Positions 9,647 to 17,909 of a DNA stretch of 36,486 nucleotides are shown piece by piece (position 1 is the stretch's first letter; each line of letters starts with the position of its first letter). The position numbers and the translations under genes are program-made. Under the pieces are notes generated by a model. The model was not told the DNA's origin and did not search any database. It saw nothing but the letters and a program-made list of their open reading frames with translations. Source of the stretch: Anaerolineae bacterium (lineage in GTDB: Bacteria; Chloroflexota; Anaerolineae; Aggregatilineales; Phototrophicaceae); the NCBI GenBank assembly GCA_016789005.1, contig JAEURA010000094.1, positions 1 through 36,486 of the forward strand, in the 5' to 3' direction.

Positions 9647-11503
9647 CTATTCTGATTGCTCTGGCAGGTATCGCGCCGCCACCATCGTGATGTCATCGAA
9701 CTGCACGGCGTCGCTGATGTAGTTGTACAACGCGCTGTCGACTCGGTCGAGCAGCGAAGCGGCGCTCGGCAGCGGCGGGATGATCAGTTTGATCAGTCCA
9801 TCTTCCTTGAACAGCTTACCCGCCGGGTTTCGCGCGTCCGTAACGCCGTCGGTGAAGCCGTAGAGCATGTCCCCTGGCTCCATCTTGTATTCGTTCAGCT
9901 CGAAATCCGCGCCGGGGAACATGCCCACCGCCGGACCCGTCGGTTCAAGCCGCGCGCGAATGGTCCCATCCGGCGCGATAATCATGGGCGGCGGGTGTCC
10001 CCCATTGATGTAGACCAGCGTGCCGTTGGTCGGGTCAAGCATCCCGAAGAACATGGTCGCAAACATATTCAGATCGAGATGATGCTGGGTGATGTACTCA
10101 TTGGTGTTGACGACCGCCGTCTTGAGCGCGTTGGCGCGAATCGCCAGCCTGCCGCCGACGGTCTTCAGCGTCGCGCGCGGGTCTTCCATCTCGAACAGGC
10201 TTTCCGCCCAGTTGACGTTGTGCGCCTGCATGGCGAAGGCGCGCAGCAGGCTGCGCGTCAGCGACATGAACAGCGCCGCGCCCACACCCTTGTCGCACAC
10301 GTCGGCGATGATGATACCCAGGCGGCGGTCGTTCATCATCAGGAAGAAGTCGTAGAAGTCGCCAGCCACATCGCGCGCCGGCTGAAACCGCCCGCCCAGC
10401 TCCCATCCGGGCACAACCGGCAGCGTGTTCGGCAGGAAATTGGTCTGAATGCGCCGGGCGATCTGAATGTCGTTCTCGATCTTCGCCATCTTCTGGCGGT
10501 GCTGCACCAGCAGATGGTTGTTCAACACCACCGCCGCCTGTGAAGACAGCGATTCCACCACCAGCCGGTAGAACTCGTCGAAGGGGATGATCGTCCCTTC
10601 CTCATCTTTGGCGTTGAGGAGCTGAAGTACTCCGATGACGTTGCCGTTGTTGTCCTTCAGCGGAACGGTCAGGCTGGAGACCGATCGATAGTTATTCTGC
10701 TTGTCGAAGATCTTCGTCGCGGAAAAATCGAACCCTTCCGCGGTGTAGATGTCCGGGATGTTGATCGACTTCCCGGAATGGGTGACGTACGTCGCCACGT
10801 TGTGATGGTTCGGTTGTCCCGTCGCGCGGTCGAACAGCGGAAGGGGCGCAAAATTCACGACCTGACCCGACGAGCCGCCGAGATGAATCCCCAGCGATTC
10901 CGTGATGACAATGGCGAAGCGCAGCGTGTTTTCGTTGGTGCGAATGTAGACCGAGCCGGCGTCCGCCCGGCAGATCGACCGGGCTTCGTTGACGATCCGC
11001 TCCAGCAGATGATCGAAATCCGTCTCCGTCGAAAGGGCAATGCCCATCGGCAGGATGACTTCTTCCATCATCCGCGCCATCTTTTCCACCCGTTCCACGT
11101 GCAAATGCTCGCGCTGCTTAAGCTGCTTCTTGAGCATGACGATGCGCACCCGAAGGTCGAGCGCCTGCGGCGAGACCGGCTCCTGTACGTAGTCGTCGGC
11201 GCCGATGTCGATCATGCGGCTGACCACTTCGACGTTGGAGACAGATGACACGACCAGCACCGGTATTCCTGCCAGCCGGTCATCCACCTTCATCGCCTTC
11301 AGCAGCTGCTCGCCGGTCAGTCCCGGCAGGTTCGCCCCGGTGATGACGAGATCGAAATCGCGCGCGCACAAGATGTTCCAGGCTTCCTGTCCATCTCCGG
11401 CAATCTCCACATCGATCCCGGCATCCCGAAAGTGACGCGCGTAGATCTCCCGGTTTTCAGCGTTATCGTCAACAACCAACAGGCGATTGATACGCTCCGT
11501 CAT
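9647..11503 (-). CDS. RsbU-like PP2C phosphatase with pseudo-receiver and GAF domains
   Basis: The 618-residue product has three parts. Residues 1-125 look like a response-regulator receiver (RLLVVDDNAENREIY), but the acceptor site reads DLVITGANLPG, with Gly where the phosphorylated Asp should be, and the usual Lys-Pro is replaced by QEPVSP. A GAF domain lies at about 165-340. A SpoIIE/PP2C domain lies at about 365-615, with ARDVAGDFYDFF, IIIADVCDKGVGAALFMS, NGGHPPPMII and LYGFTDGVTDARN, which holds the metal-binding aspartates. Such phosphatases dephosphorylate STAS antagonist proteins and so release anti-sigma factors or other targets. GAAGGA lies upstream of the ATG. It is the last gene of a minus-strand set that includes the kinase and two STAS partners. 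Confidence 0.9.
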   Translation of the reverse strand: MTERINRLLVVDDNAENREIYARHFRDAGIDVEIAGDGQEAWNILCARDFDLVITGANLPGLTGEQLLKAMKVDDRLAGIPVLVVSSVSNVEVVSRMIDIGADDYVQEPVSPQALDLRVRIVMLKKQLKQREHLHVERVEKMARMMEEVILPMGIALSTETDFDHLLERIVNEARSICRADAGSVYIRTNENTLRFAIVITESLGIHLGGSSGQVVNFAPLPLFDRATGQPNHHNVATYVTHSGKSINIPDIYTAEGFDFSATKIFDKQNNYRSVSSLTVPLKDNNGNVIGVLQLLNAKDEEGTIIPFDEFYRLVVESLSSQAAVVLNNHLLVQHRQKMAKIENDIQIARRIQTNFLPNTLPVVPGWELGGRFQPARDVAGDFYDFFLMMNDRRLGIIIADVCDKGVGAALFMSLTRSLLRAFAMQAHNVNWAESLFEMEDPRATLKTVGGRLAIRANALKTAVVNTNEYITQHHLDLNMFATMFFGMLDPTNGTLVYINGGHPPPMIIAPDGTIRARLEPTGPAVGMFPGADFELNEYKMEPGDMLYGFTDGVTDARNPAGKLFKEDGLIKLIIPPLPSAASLLDRVDSALYNYISDAVQFDDITMVAARYLPEQSE

Positions 11504-11515
11504 ATCACATCCTTC

Positions 11516-11974
11516 TCATGCCTGCGGCGCGCGCAGCATGACGAAATGATTGAAGTTTTTCCCGTCGACATACTCGTACTTAAACTCGTCTACGTTCTTC
11601 ACGACGAGAAAAATACCCCATCCACCGATCTCACGGTCGTCGATCGGCATGTTGACGTCGGAATCGGTGGGCATATCATGTTCTTCGAGCGGGTCAAATG
11701 GCAGTCCCTGATCGATGAGCGTGACGCGCAGTTTCGCCGCGTCCACGACCGATTCAATCCACACCACTCCTGTTTTTCCCGCATCGCGATACCCGTAAAG
11801 AATTATATTCGTCGCAATTTCGTCCACCGCCAGCCGAAGCCGGCTCGCCGACTGCTTGTCCAATCCGGCTGTTGCTGAAGCCGACATCACAAAATCGCGA
11901 ATACGCTGCAAAGACTCGCCGAGCTGGTCGGCGTCACCAGAGACGGACAATCCGTTCGTGACAGGTTCTGCCAT
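11516..11974 (-). CDS. RsbW-like anti-sigma / serine kinase (HATPase_c)
   Basis: The 152-residue product is a compact GHKL ATPase. The N box is LRLAVDEIATNIILYGY, the G1 region is DQGLPFDP, and GGWGIFLV is the glycine-rich ATP lid. RsbW-type proteins phosphorylate a STAS antagonist on serine and bind a sigma factor or other target. The ATG at 11974 has GGTGG five bases upstream; a GTG at 11983 is an alternative. It ends 12 bases before the PP2C gene, giving the classic kinase-phosphatase pair. No sigma factor gene is present in this window, so its output target is encoded elsewhere or is not a sigma factor. Confidence 0.88.
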   Translation of the reverse strand: MAEPVTNGLSVSGDADQLGESLQRIRDFVMSASATAGLDKQSASRLRLAVDEIATNIILYGYRDAGKTGVVWIESVVDAAKLRVTLIDQGLPFDPLEEHDMPTDSDVNMPIDDREIGGWGIFLVVKNVDEFKYEYVDGKNFNHFVMLRAPQA

Positions 11975-12014
11975 TTTCGCCACCCAGTTCCCTATTGAAT
12001 TGAGAGTTGCGTTG

Positions 12015-12052
12015 CCCGCGCGCCCGGCGACAGAATCGGGCGGGCGCGCGGG
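12015..12052 (-). other. GC-rich hairpin between STAS and RsbW-like genes
   Basis: A perfect 12-bp inverted repeat (CCCGCGCGCCCG at 12015-12026 and its complement at 12041-12052) has a 14-base loop. It starts 28 bases after the STAS stop codon on the minus strand. No U-tract follows, so it may be an attenuator, an RNA-processing or stability element, or a U-tract-less terminator. Confidence 0.55.
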
Positions 12053-12080
12053 GTTTCCAGCGGCAAAAATAGAGACTGTC

Positions 12081-12416
12081 TTATGCCTCGATGACCCCTG
12101 GATCGTACGTGTCCATCATGATCACGCTGTAGTGGAAGCCCGTTTGCTTGATGGGTTCGGAGACCGCCTCCGTCGCGCCGACCACATAAATCTTGACGCC
12201 CTGTCCCATTTTCTGCTTGGCGAACACCAGCGTCCGCAGCCCTGCCGAGGACATGTATTCCAGGGCATCCAGGATCAGCACCAGCTTGCTGACCTTCTGC
12301 GCGGCTGCCTCTTCAATCTTGGTGCGGAAATCGCCGGCGACGCTGGCATCCAGTTCGCCGCTCAACGTGATCTTGCCGATTCCGTTGGCGATCTCGAGCT
12401 TTGCATCAAACGCCAT
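12081..12416 (-). CDS. STAS-domain anti-sigma factor antagonist (RsbV-like), copy 1
   Basis: The 111-residue product is a single STAS domain. LDALEYMSSAGLRTLVFA holds the conserved serine phosphorylated by RsbW-type kinases. SGELDASVAGDF is the typical first half. Dephosphorylated antagonist binds the kinase and frees its partner. GGGAGAG precedes the ATG. It sits between the debranching enzyme gene (24 bases upstream) and the RsbW-like gene. Its 114-residue relative at 14574-14918 lies on the other side of the debranching enzyme gene. Confidence 0.9.
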   Translation of the reverse strand: MAFDAKLEIANGIGKITLSGELDASVAGDFRTKIEEAAAQKVSKLVLILDALEYMSSAGLRTLVFAKQKMGQGVKIYVVGATEAVSEPIKQTGFHYSVIMMDTYDPGVIEA

Positions 12417-12440
12417 GAGAACTCTCCCTTGTGCGTGCCT

Positions 12441-14564
12441 TCAACGACCTACAAGTATCACTACGGAGCGACCGCCGAGCAAGATCTCGCCGCCATCCAG
12501 GACCGGTTCAGCGCCCTTTGCCCAGATATCCTGTGGGCTGGGCATGGCAGTATTGACCGCAACATGCCAGCGCATCCCGGCGGGAAGCGGCGGAGCAGTG
12601 AAATGCACGGCATCCCAGTACATGTTCATTGCCACGTAGATGAAATCGTCACGAACGGCGCCGCCTCTAGCATAATCGCCGTTCAGCATGAACGCCAGAG
12701 TCCGCGCGCTTCCGTCGGACCAGTTCGGCTGCCAGGGCTGTGTGCCGTGAAAGGTGATGTCCGGAACCCCCAGACCGAGGTAGTCGCTGCCGGACAGAAA
12801 GAAACGATTGCGAAGGATGGGGTGCGCGCTGCGGAAGGCGACCACATTCTGGAAGAAGTGCAGCAGATCACCAGCCTTCTCGACCTGCGCCCAGTCGAAC
12901 CAGTTGAGCAGGTTGTCGTGGCAGTAGGTGTTGTTATTGCCCTGCTGTGTGCGCCCCACCTCGTCGCCCATCAGGAACATCGGAATGCCCTGGCTGACCA
13001 TCAGGATGGCGGCGAAATTCTTGATCTGCCGCCGCCTCAGGGCATTGATACCAGGATCTTCCGTCTCCCCTTCCCACCCGCAGTTCCAACTGTTGTTGTC
13101 GTTCGCCCCATCGTTGTTGTTCTCGCCGTTCGCCCAGTTGTGTTTGTCGTTGTATGACACCAGGTCCATCAGCGTGAAACCATCGTGCGCCGTGATGAAA
13201 TTGATGGAAGCGGTGGGACCTCGCGAGGCATACATGTTTGGCGATCCCTGAATGAGCTGCGCCACCTCGCCCACCAGTCCCGGCTCGCCCTTGACGAATT
13301 TGCGAATGCCGTCGCGGTATTTGCCGTTCCATTCCGCCCAGCGGTTGTATGCCGGGAATGACCCCACCTGATACAAGCCGCCCGCGTCCCATGCCTCGGC
13401 GATCAGCTTGCAGTGCGCCAGGATCGGGTCGTGCGCCAGCTGCTCCAGCAGCGGCGGGTTGGAAAGCGGCGCTCCGTTCGGCGCGCGACCCAGAATGGAG
13501 GCGAGGTCGAAGCGGAAACCATCAATGTGGAATTCTGCCGCCCAGTAGCGCAGGCAGTCCAGGACCATGTTGCGCACGATCGGGTGATTGCAGTTGAGCG
13601 TGTTGCCAGTGCCGCTGAAGTTGAAGTAGTAGCCTTCCGGCGTCAGCATATAGTAGGTCTTGTTGTCCAGACCTCGGAAAGAGATATAGGGTCCCTGCTC
13701 ATTGCCCTCGGCGGTGTGGTTGAACACAACATCCAGGATGATCTCGATGCCAGCAGCGTGAAGCTGCTTGACCAGGTTCTTGAACTCATCCACCTGCATG
13801 TTGAACTTGCCGGTCGCCGCATAGCCCGCCTTGGGGGCGAAGAACCCGACGGTGCTGTACCCCCAGTAGTTGTACAGCCGCTCGCCGGTTTGGTCGTTGA
13901 CCCGGCTGTTCTCGAACTCATCGAATTCGTACACCGGCAGCAGTTCGACGCAGTTGACGCCAAGGTCTTTCAGGTAAGGTATCTTGTCCACGATGCCGGC
14001 AAAAGTCCCGCGCGCCCGCTTGCTCACGCCCGATGACTCGTGCGCCGTGAAGCTGCGCACGTGCATCTCGTAGACGATCAGGTCTTCGATGGGAGTCTCC
14101 AGCGGCTTGTCGTGCTCCCAGTCGAAATCGTCAGCCACCAGCCGCGCCCGATGGTGATAGATGTCCGACCAGTCGGGGTCAGTTCCCCATACTTCTCGCC
14201 CACCGATCAACCGAGCATAGGGGTCCATCAGGATCCTGGTCTGGTCGAAGCGATAGCCGTTGCTGGGGTCCCAGGGACCATCCATACGATAGCCGTACTC
14301 GACCTCTTCCCAGTTCAGTCCGAACACCGTCATGGCGTAGACGTCGCCGATTCGAAACTCGTCAAAGAACGGAATCTCGATGAACGGCTCCCGCTCGTGC
14401 TTGTGAAACAGGACGAGGGTGCAGGAAGTGGCTGCGCTGGAATAGATGGAGAAGTTGATCCCCCCCGGCACGAGGCTCGCGCCGAAGGGGAGTGGTCGCC
14501 CAGGGCGCAAATCGAAACCCTGGTATTGATGCGTTGGATAGGTGTCGATCCGTTGATCCGGCAT
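12441..14564 (-). CDS. glgX: Glycogen debranching enzyme (isoamylase type, GH13)
   Basis: The 707-residue product has the usual GlgX/isoamylase length and order. An N-terminal CBM48-type domain (GRPLPFGASLVPGGINFSIY) is followed by a GH13 barrel. Visible motifs are ILDVVFNHTAEG (region I), DGFRFDLAS with the nucleophile Asp (about residue 350), AEAWDAGG with the acid/base Glu (about residue 390) and ITAHDGFTLMDLVSYNDKHN with the transition-state Asp. C-terminal beta domain follows. It hydrolyses alpha-1,6 branch linkages of glycogen or limit dextrins in the cytoplasm. The gene lies nine bases after one STAS gene and 24 bases before another, an unusual position inside a regulatory set. No other glycogen genes are in view. 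Confidence 0.94.
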   Translation of the reverse strand: MPDQRIDTYPTHQYQGFDLRPGRPLPFGASLVPGGINFSIYSSAATSCTLVLFHKHEREPFIEIPFFDEFRIGDVYAMTVFGLNWEEVEYGYRMDGPWDPSNGYRFDQTRILMDPYARLIGGREVWGTDPDWSDIYHHRARLVADDFDWEHDKPLETPIEDLIVYEMHVRSFTAHESSGVSKRARGTFAGIVDKIPYLKDLGVNCVELLPVYEFDEFENSRVNDQTGERLYNYWGYSTVGFFAPKAGYAATGKFNMQVDEFKNLVKQLHAAGIEIILDVVFNHTAEGNEQGPYISFRGLDNKTYYMLTPEGYYFNFSGTGNTLNCNHPIVRNMVLDCLRYWAAEFHIDGFRFDLASILGRAPNGAPLSNPPLLEQLAHDPILAHCKLIAEAWDAGGLYQVGSFPAYNRWAEWNGKYRDGIRKFVKGEPGLVGEVAQLIQGSPNMYASRGPTASINFITAHDGFTLMDLVSYNDKHNWANGENNNDGANDNNSWNCGWEGETEDPGINALRRRQIKNFAAILMVSQGIPMFLMGDEVGRTQQGNNNTYCHDNLLNWFDWAQVEKAGDLLHFFQNVVAFRSAHPILRNRFFLSGSDYLGLGVPDITFHGTQPWQPNWSDGSARTLAFMLNGDYARGGAVRDDFIYVAMNMYWDAVHFTAPPLPAGMRWHVAVNTAMPSPQDIWAKGAEPVLDGGEILLGGRSVVILVGR

Positions 14565-14573
14565 CGCTGCGGC

Positions 14574-14918
14574 TCACTTATTCAGCGCCGCAGCGCCGTC
14601 TTCCAGTGTGTCTGCAATGGTGAAGAATTTCAGGAAGCCGGTCGCCGCCATCGTCTCCTGAACATCTTCCGGCAGACCGACCAGGACCACCTTGCTGCCG
14701 GCATTCGCCGAAATCTGGCGATACAGCAGCAGCATCACGCGCAGTCCCGCGCTGGACATATACGCCACCTGCGACATGTCGAGCAGGAGGCGGCAGCCTG
14801 GACCGGCTGCCGCCAGCACCGCTTCCTGAAGCTCTGGCGCGGTGGCACCGTCAACATCGCCGACGACGGCTGCGATGGAATACCCCGGATGTTCTGTGAC
14901 GTTGACTGAGAGTGCCAT
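14574..14918 (-). CDS. STAS-domain anti-sigma factor antagonist, copy 2
   Basis: The 114-residue single STAS domain has MSQVAYMSSAGLRVMLLLY, which carries the phosphorylatable serine, and VVGDVDGATAPELQEAV at the start. AAGGAG is six bases before the ATG. It is similar in plan to the 111-residue STAS protein downstream but clearly diverged, so the two may answer to different kinases or signals. The stop lies nine bases before the glgX start, suggesting coupled expression. Confidence 0.9.
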   Translation of the reverse strand: MALSVNVTEHPGYSIAAVVGDVDGATAPELQEAVLAAAGPGCRLLLDMSQVAYMSSAGLRVMLLLYRQISANAGSKVVLVGLPEDVQETMAATGFLKFFTIADTLEDGAAALNK

Positions 14919-14949
14919 CGTTTGCTCCTTGTATCGGTCCTTGCTGTAA

Positions 14950-16770
14950 CTACTTGACCGGCTCGATGCGAACCTTGATCTTCACGCGCGTATCGGACTT
15001 CGGCAGAGTCACTGTCAGCCCCGCCGCGTCGAACTGATCGTAGGGCTTGCCATCCACCTCGACCGAAGCGATGCGCAGCGATCCCGCCGGCAGCAGGTCC
15101 GGCGCGACGCGCAGGAGACCATCCGGGAAACTCTCGACCATCGGCTTGAAGTAGAAGTCCATGCCGACCTTGCTGATCAGCAGGTTCTGGTACACCGAGC
15201 CGAGGTAGCACAGTTCCATCGAGTGATAGCCGCTCATCGAGTGGCTGCCCTTCAGGCGTTCGTTGCCGAGCAGATACGGGATGCCGTTGGCGAGCGTGTT
15301 GAAGTAGACGCCGCCATCGCCCGTGTCCGGGAAGAAGGCGTTGTAGAAAGCTGCCGATTCGCGCGCCAGCTTCTTGTATTCCTCGTCGTGGTAGACGCCG
15401 TACATGATCAGGTAGGCGAGGATCGCCTGTTCCTGCTGCCACCACGCCTTACGATCGTGGAACACGTTGCGGTGGAACTTCTCACCCGGCGCGCGCAAAC
15501 GCTCCATCACGTCGTACCAACCGCCGCGCTGCGTGTCCATGCCGACGGTCGGCATGATCGCGGCGATCCGTTTGGCAAAGTCGACATATTCCGGCTTCGC
15601 CATGAGCGAGGTCATGCGCGTGATGTTCCAGGCGATCTTCAGATTGTGCCCGACGACACCGCCGTTCTTCTGCCAGGCGTAGGTGTAATCGTGCGACCAG
15701 TCCTCGTGGAACTTCTCCTGCACGAACGGACTGTGCTCGTAGTCCTGGAAGTGCTGGGTGATCATGTCGAAGCAGTGTTCGAGCATGTCGGCATGCGCCT
15801 TCTCGCCCGACGCCAGGTAGAGATTGATCAGGAACGCCGGCGCGTGATCGCCGACGGAATTCCAGTTTTTGCGCGCGCGGTTGGGTCCGAGCATCTCGGC
15901 GCGCGGGTCCAGCGTGATCGGGTCAATGTGCGAGAAGTAGCCGCCCAGCGCCGGATCGTAGAAATACTTCTGGAACAGCTCGATAGTCTTGTCGGCATCG
16001 TAGCGAATACGCGGGTCGCCCGTTGCCCGGTAGGTCTGGATCGGTCCCGCCAGCGCGTAGATCTGCTCATACGCCGGAATCGAGTCGTAGTCGTCGCCAA
16101 ACTCCGAGGTCAGGAGCTTCTGTTCCTGCGCCCCGCTCACCTGAATACCGTGATACCAGTAGATCAGGTCTTCATCCATATCGAAGAAGCGCATGTGCTC
16201 GCGCAGATACTCGGTGCCCAGCTCAGCCGCTTCGAGATACTGGTCCTTCCCGGTCATCATGAACGCCGAGGCGAACCCGTAAACCAGGCGGGAGATGGTA
16301 TCCGTTTCTTGCAGGAAGTCGCCGCGCTTCGTGCCCGCCAGGTGCAGGAAAGTGCGGTAGTTGCGGTAGTCGATAGACTCGTTGGGCCAGTTGAACTGCC
16401 ATTGCAGATAAGAGTTGGCGATCTGATCAACCTGCTTGATCCACCAGTCTTGTTCTTCGTGCCGGTACACCGAAGGTCCATCGCCTGGGAAGACGAAATT
16501 CTTGATCTCGAACTTGTTGCTGTCTTCCGGGTAGAAGATGCCATAGGCATAGACCAGCTGACCGGGGACGAGAAGCTGCCCCAGACGCCCTGTGGCATCG
16601 GGCCAGCCTTCACCCAGATTCTGCGAGAAGCGGGCGTAAACATTGTCGGTCAGCTTGCCCGTATACTGCCGCCCATCAGACGTCGTCAGCTGCACGGTAC
16701 GGTCAGTGCGATTGAAGTGCGAGACATAGCCCGCAATCAGGTCGGAAAAAGTGAAGTTCAGATCGTTCAC
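14950..16770 (-). CDS. AGE-like (alpha/alpha)6-barrel protein, putative sugar epimerase or glycosidase
   Basis: The chosen start is GTG at 16770 (NDLNFTFSDLIAGY). The frame is open further upstream, but that part overlaps the VOC gene and looks non-coding. The 606-residue product has an N-terminal beta-rich region of about 110 residues, an alpha-helical barrel (about 120-510) and a short beta tail (about 525-606). GHNLKIAWNITR, KAWWQQEQAILAYL and GGWYDVMERL resemble the EHxxK-W and WW-Q-E motifs of N-acylglucosamine 2-epimerases, including cellobiose epimerases. The extra end domains make it much longer than the usual 400 residues. It could interconvert sugars or act on a glycan. It lies 31 bases upstream of the STAS gene, in the same direction. 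Confidence 0.72.
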   Translation of the reverse strand: MNDLNFTFSDLIAGYVSHFNRTDRTVQLTTSDGRQYTGKLTDNVYARFSQNLGEGWPDATGRLGQLLVPGQLVYAYGIFYPEDSNKFEIKNFVFPGDGPSVYRHEEQDWWIKQVDQIANSYLQWQFNWPNESIDYRNYRTFLHLAGTKRGDFLQETDTISRLVYGFASAFMMTGKDQYLEAAELGTEYLREHMRFFDMDEDLIYWYHGIQVSGAQEQKLLTSEFGDDYDSIPAYEQIYALAGPIQTYRATGDPRIRYDADKTIELFQKYFYDPALGGYFSHIDPITLDPRAEMLGPNRARKNWNSVGDHAPAFLINLYLASGEKAHADMLEHCFDMITQHFQDYEHSPFVQEKFHEDWSHDYTYAWQKNGGVVGHNLKIAWNITRMTSLMAKPEYVDFAKRIAAIMPTVGMDTQRGGWYDVMERLRAPGEKFHRNVFHDRKAWWQQEQAILAYLIMYGVYHDEEYKKLARESAAFYNAFFPDTGDGGVYFNTLANGIPYLLGNERLKGSHSMSGYHSMELCYLGSVYQNLLISKVGMDFYFKPMVESFPDGLLRVAPDLLPAGSLRIASVEVDGKPYDQFDAAGLTVTLPKSDTRVKIKVRIEPVK

Positions 16771-16814
16771 GTTATCTCTCACCCCTTGTCTACGATGCGC
16801 CTGTGTCAGCAAAC

Positions 16815-17237
16815 CTAGACCAGCGGCGGTGGATTCTCTTGATCCACGTAGCCCTGGCTGATCTCCACAATGTTGCCTTCGGGGTCGGCGACCCACACGG
16901 TCTTCCAGCCGGGGATGAACGCGCTGAAATCCAGCGGTCCCAGCGTCACTTTGGCGTCGGCGCCCATGCTGGCGAGGACGGCATCGACATCGTCCACCTT
17001 GAAGGCGAGATGGCGCGTCCCCACATAGCCATAGCCGTCTTTTTCCGGCGACGACATAGGGCGATCATCACCCGTCTTGAAGATTTCGAGATAGACGCCC
17101 GGTCCCTTCAGAAAGACCAGCTGATTGTCTTCGCCCAGGGGAATCACACGCCCACGAGTGAAACCGAAATGCTTGGTATAGTATTTCTCGATGGCAATCG
17201 GGTCTTTGCAGTTCAGCCCGATATGATTGAATTCCAT
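16815..17237 (-). CDS. VOC (glyoxalase/dioxygenase) family protein
   Basis: The 140-residue product has two beta-alpha-beta-beta-beta units of the vicinal oxygen chelate fold. MEFNHIGLNCKDPIAIEKYY is the first and GTRHLAFKVDDVDAVLASM the second. Possible metal ligands are His5, Glu from VYLEIFK, His in RHLAF and Glu in NIVEIS. Family roles include glyoxalase I, dioxygenases and epimerases. The start at 17237 shares one base with the stop of the DJ-1 gene (TGATG) and has AGAGGGA upstream, so the two are translationally coupled and probably act on the same type of compound. Specific reaction unknown. Confidence 0.87.
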   Translation of the reverse strand: MEFNHIGLNCKDPIAIEKYYTKHFGFTRGRVIPLGEDNQLVFLKGPGVYLEIFKTGDDRPMSSPEKDGYGYVGTRHLAFKVDDVDAVLASMGADAKVTLGPLDFSAFIPGWKTVWVADPEGNIVEISQGYVDQENPPPLV

Positions 17238-17818
17238 CAGCGTCCCTCTTCTTTCTCCAGCATGAGATCGATGATCTTTCGCGCGAACAGATGGCAGTGT
17301 CCGCCCGTACGTCCCGTCACCAGATCGCCATCGACGACCACATCCTGATCGATGTAGTTCGCACCCATGTTGCGAATGTCGCCCAGCAGGTTGATGTGCC
17401 CGACGACGTTGCGACCGCGCACCAGATGCGGAACAGGCGAAATCAGCCACATGCCATGGCAGATGATCCCCTTGATGATGGACGGTTCGGCAAAGGCACG
17501 CTCGATAAATTGTACCGCAGGTGACAGCTTATTGATGTCTTCAGTATAGCGCAGACGATCCGAAACGATGGCAGATGGGACGATGATCGCGCTGTAGCTG
17601 CGCAGATCTTCGTCCGACATGCCTTCGAGCGACTTGTGGCACTCGAAAGGCGCCTGATACTCGTGTCCTTTGAAGGTCAGGTAGGGCTGTCCCCACAGGC
17701 GGCTCAGGAAGTGCAGCTCGATTCCCTCTTCCGGGAAACGGTGCTCGTAGTAGAAGATTTCCTTCTCGTAGTAGTCGCTCTCGATGAGAATCGCGACTTT
17801 CTTGCCCTGTAATTTCAT
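17237..17818 (-). CDS. DJ-1/PfpI family protein, copy A
   Basis: The 193-residue product has the flavodoxin-like DJ-1/ThiJ/PfpI fold. KVAILIESDYYEKE supplies the conserved acidic residue, and IKGIICHGMWLI carries the nucleophilic Cys followed by His-Gly as in PfpI-type members. Family members act as glyoxalase III, deglycase-like enzymes, amidases or chaperones. It is followed by the VOC gene, which makes a glyoxalase-like pairing, though the actual substrate is unknown. The leader GGGGGGTACAG before its ATG is nearly the same as that of the second DJ-1 gene at 33016. A hairpin lies upstream, between it and the GMC gene. Confidence 0.88.
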   Translation of the reverse strand: MKLQGKKVAILIESDYYEKEIFYYEHRFPEEGIELHFLSRLWGQPYLTFKGHEYQAPFECHKSLEGMSDEDLRSYSAIIVPSAIVSDRLRYTEDINKLSPAVQFIERAFAEPSIIKGIICHGMWLISPVPHLVRGRNVVGHINLLGDIRNMGANYIDQDVVVDGDLVTGRTGGHCHLFARKIIDLMLEKEEGR

Positions 17819-17851
17819 CTGTACCCCCCGGTCGCAGGTCTGAAGAATGGC

Positions 17852-17879
17852 ATAGGGACGAGATTCCTCCCGTCCCTAT
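17852..17879 (-). other. Hairpin between GMC oxidoreductase and DJ-1 genes
   Basis: A perfect 9-bp inverted repeat (ATAGGGACG at 17852-17860 and its complement at 17871-17879) has a 10-base loop. It lies about 30 bases after the GMC stop on the minus strand. No U-tract follows. It is in the same position relative to a stop codon as other hairpins of this block. Confidence 0.45.
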
Positions 17880-17909
17880 TGAATGTGTGGATTGCGCGGT
17901 CGAAGCGGT

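Noticed and set aside
9656..11248. Long plus-strand open frames opposite the PP2C phosphatase gene
   Set aside because: They are GC-driven antisense frames rich in Arg, His and Asp with no recognisable domain; the minus-strand product has full REC-like, GAF and PP2C domains.
14735..15445. Minus-strand frame spanning the STAS / AGE junction
   Set aside because: It is a shifted frame across two well-supported genes, with no domain content of its own.
16771..16896. Extension of the AGE-like protein to an upstream ATG at 16896
   Set aside because: The extra 42 residues overlap the VOC gene and are low-complexity Arg/Gly-rich; the GTG at 16770 begins the plausible protein.
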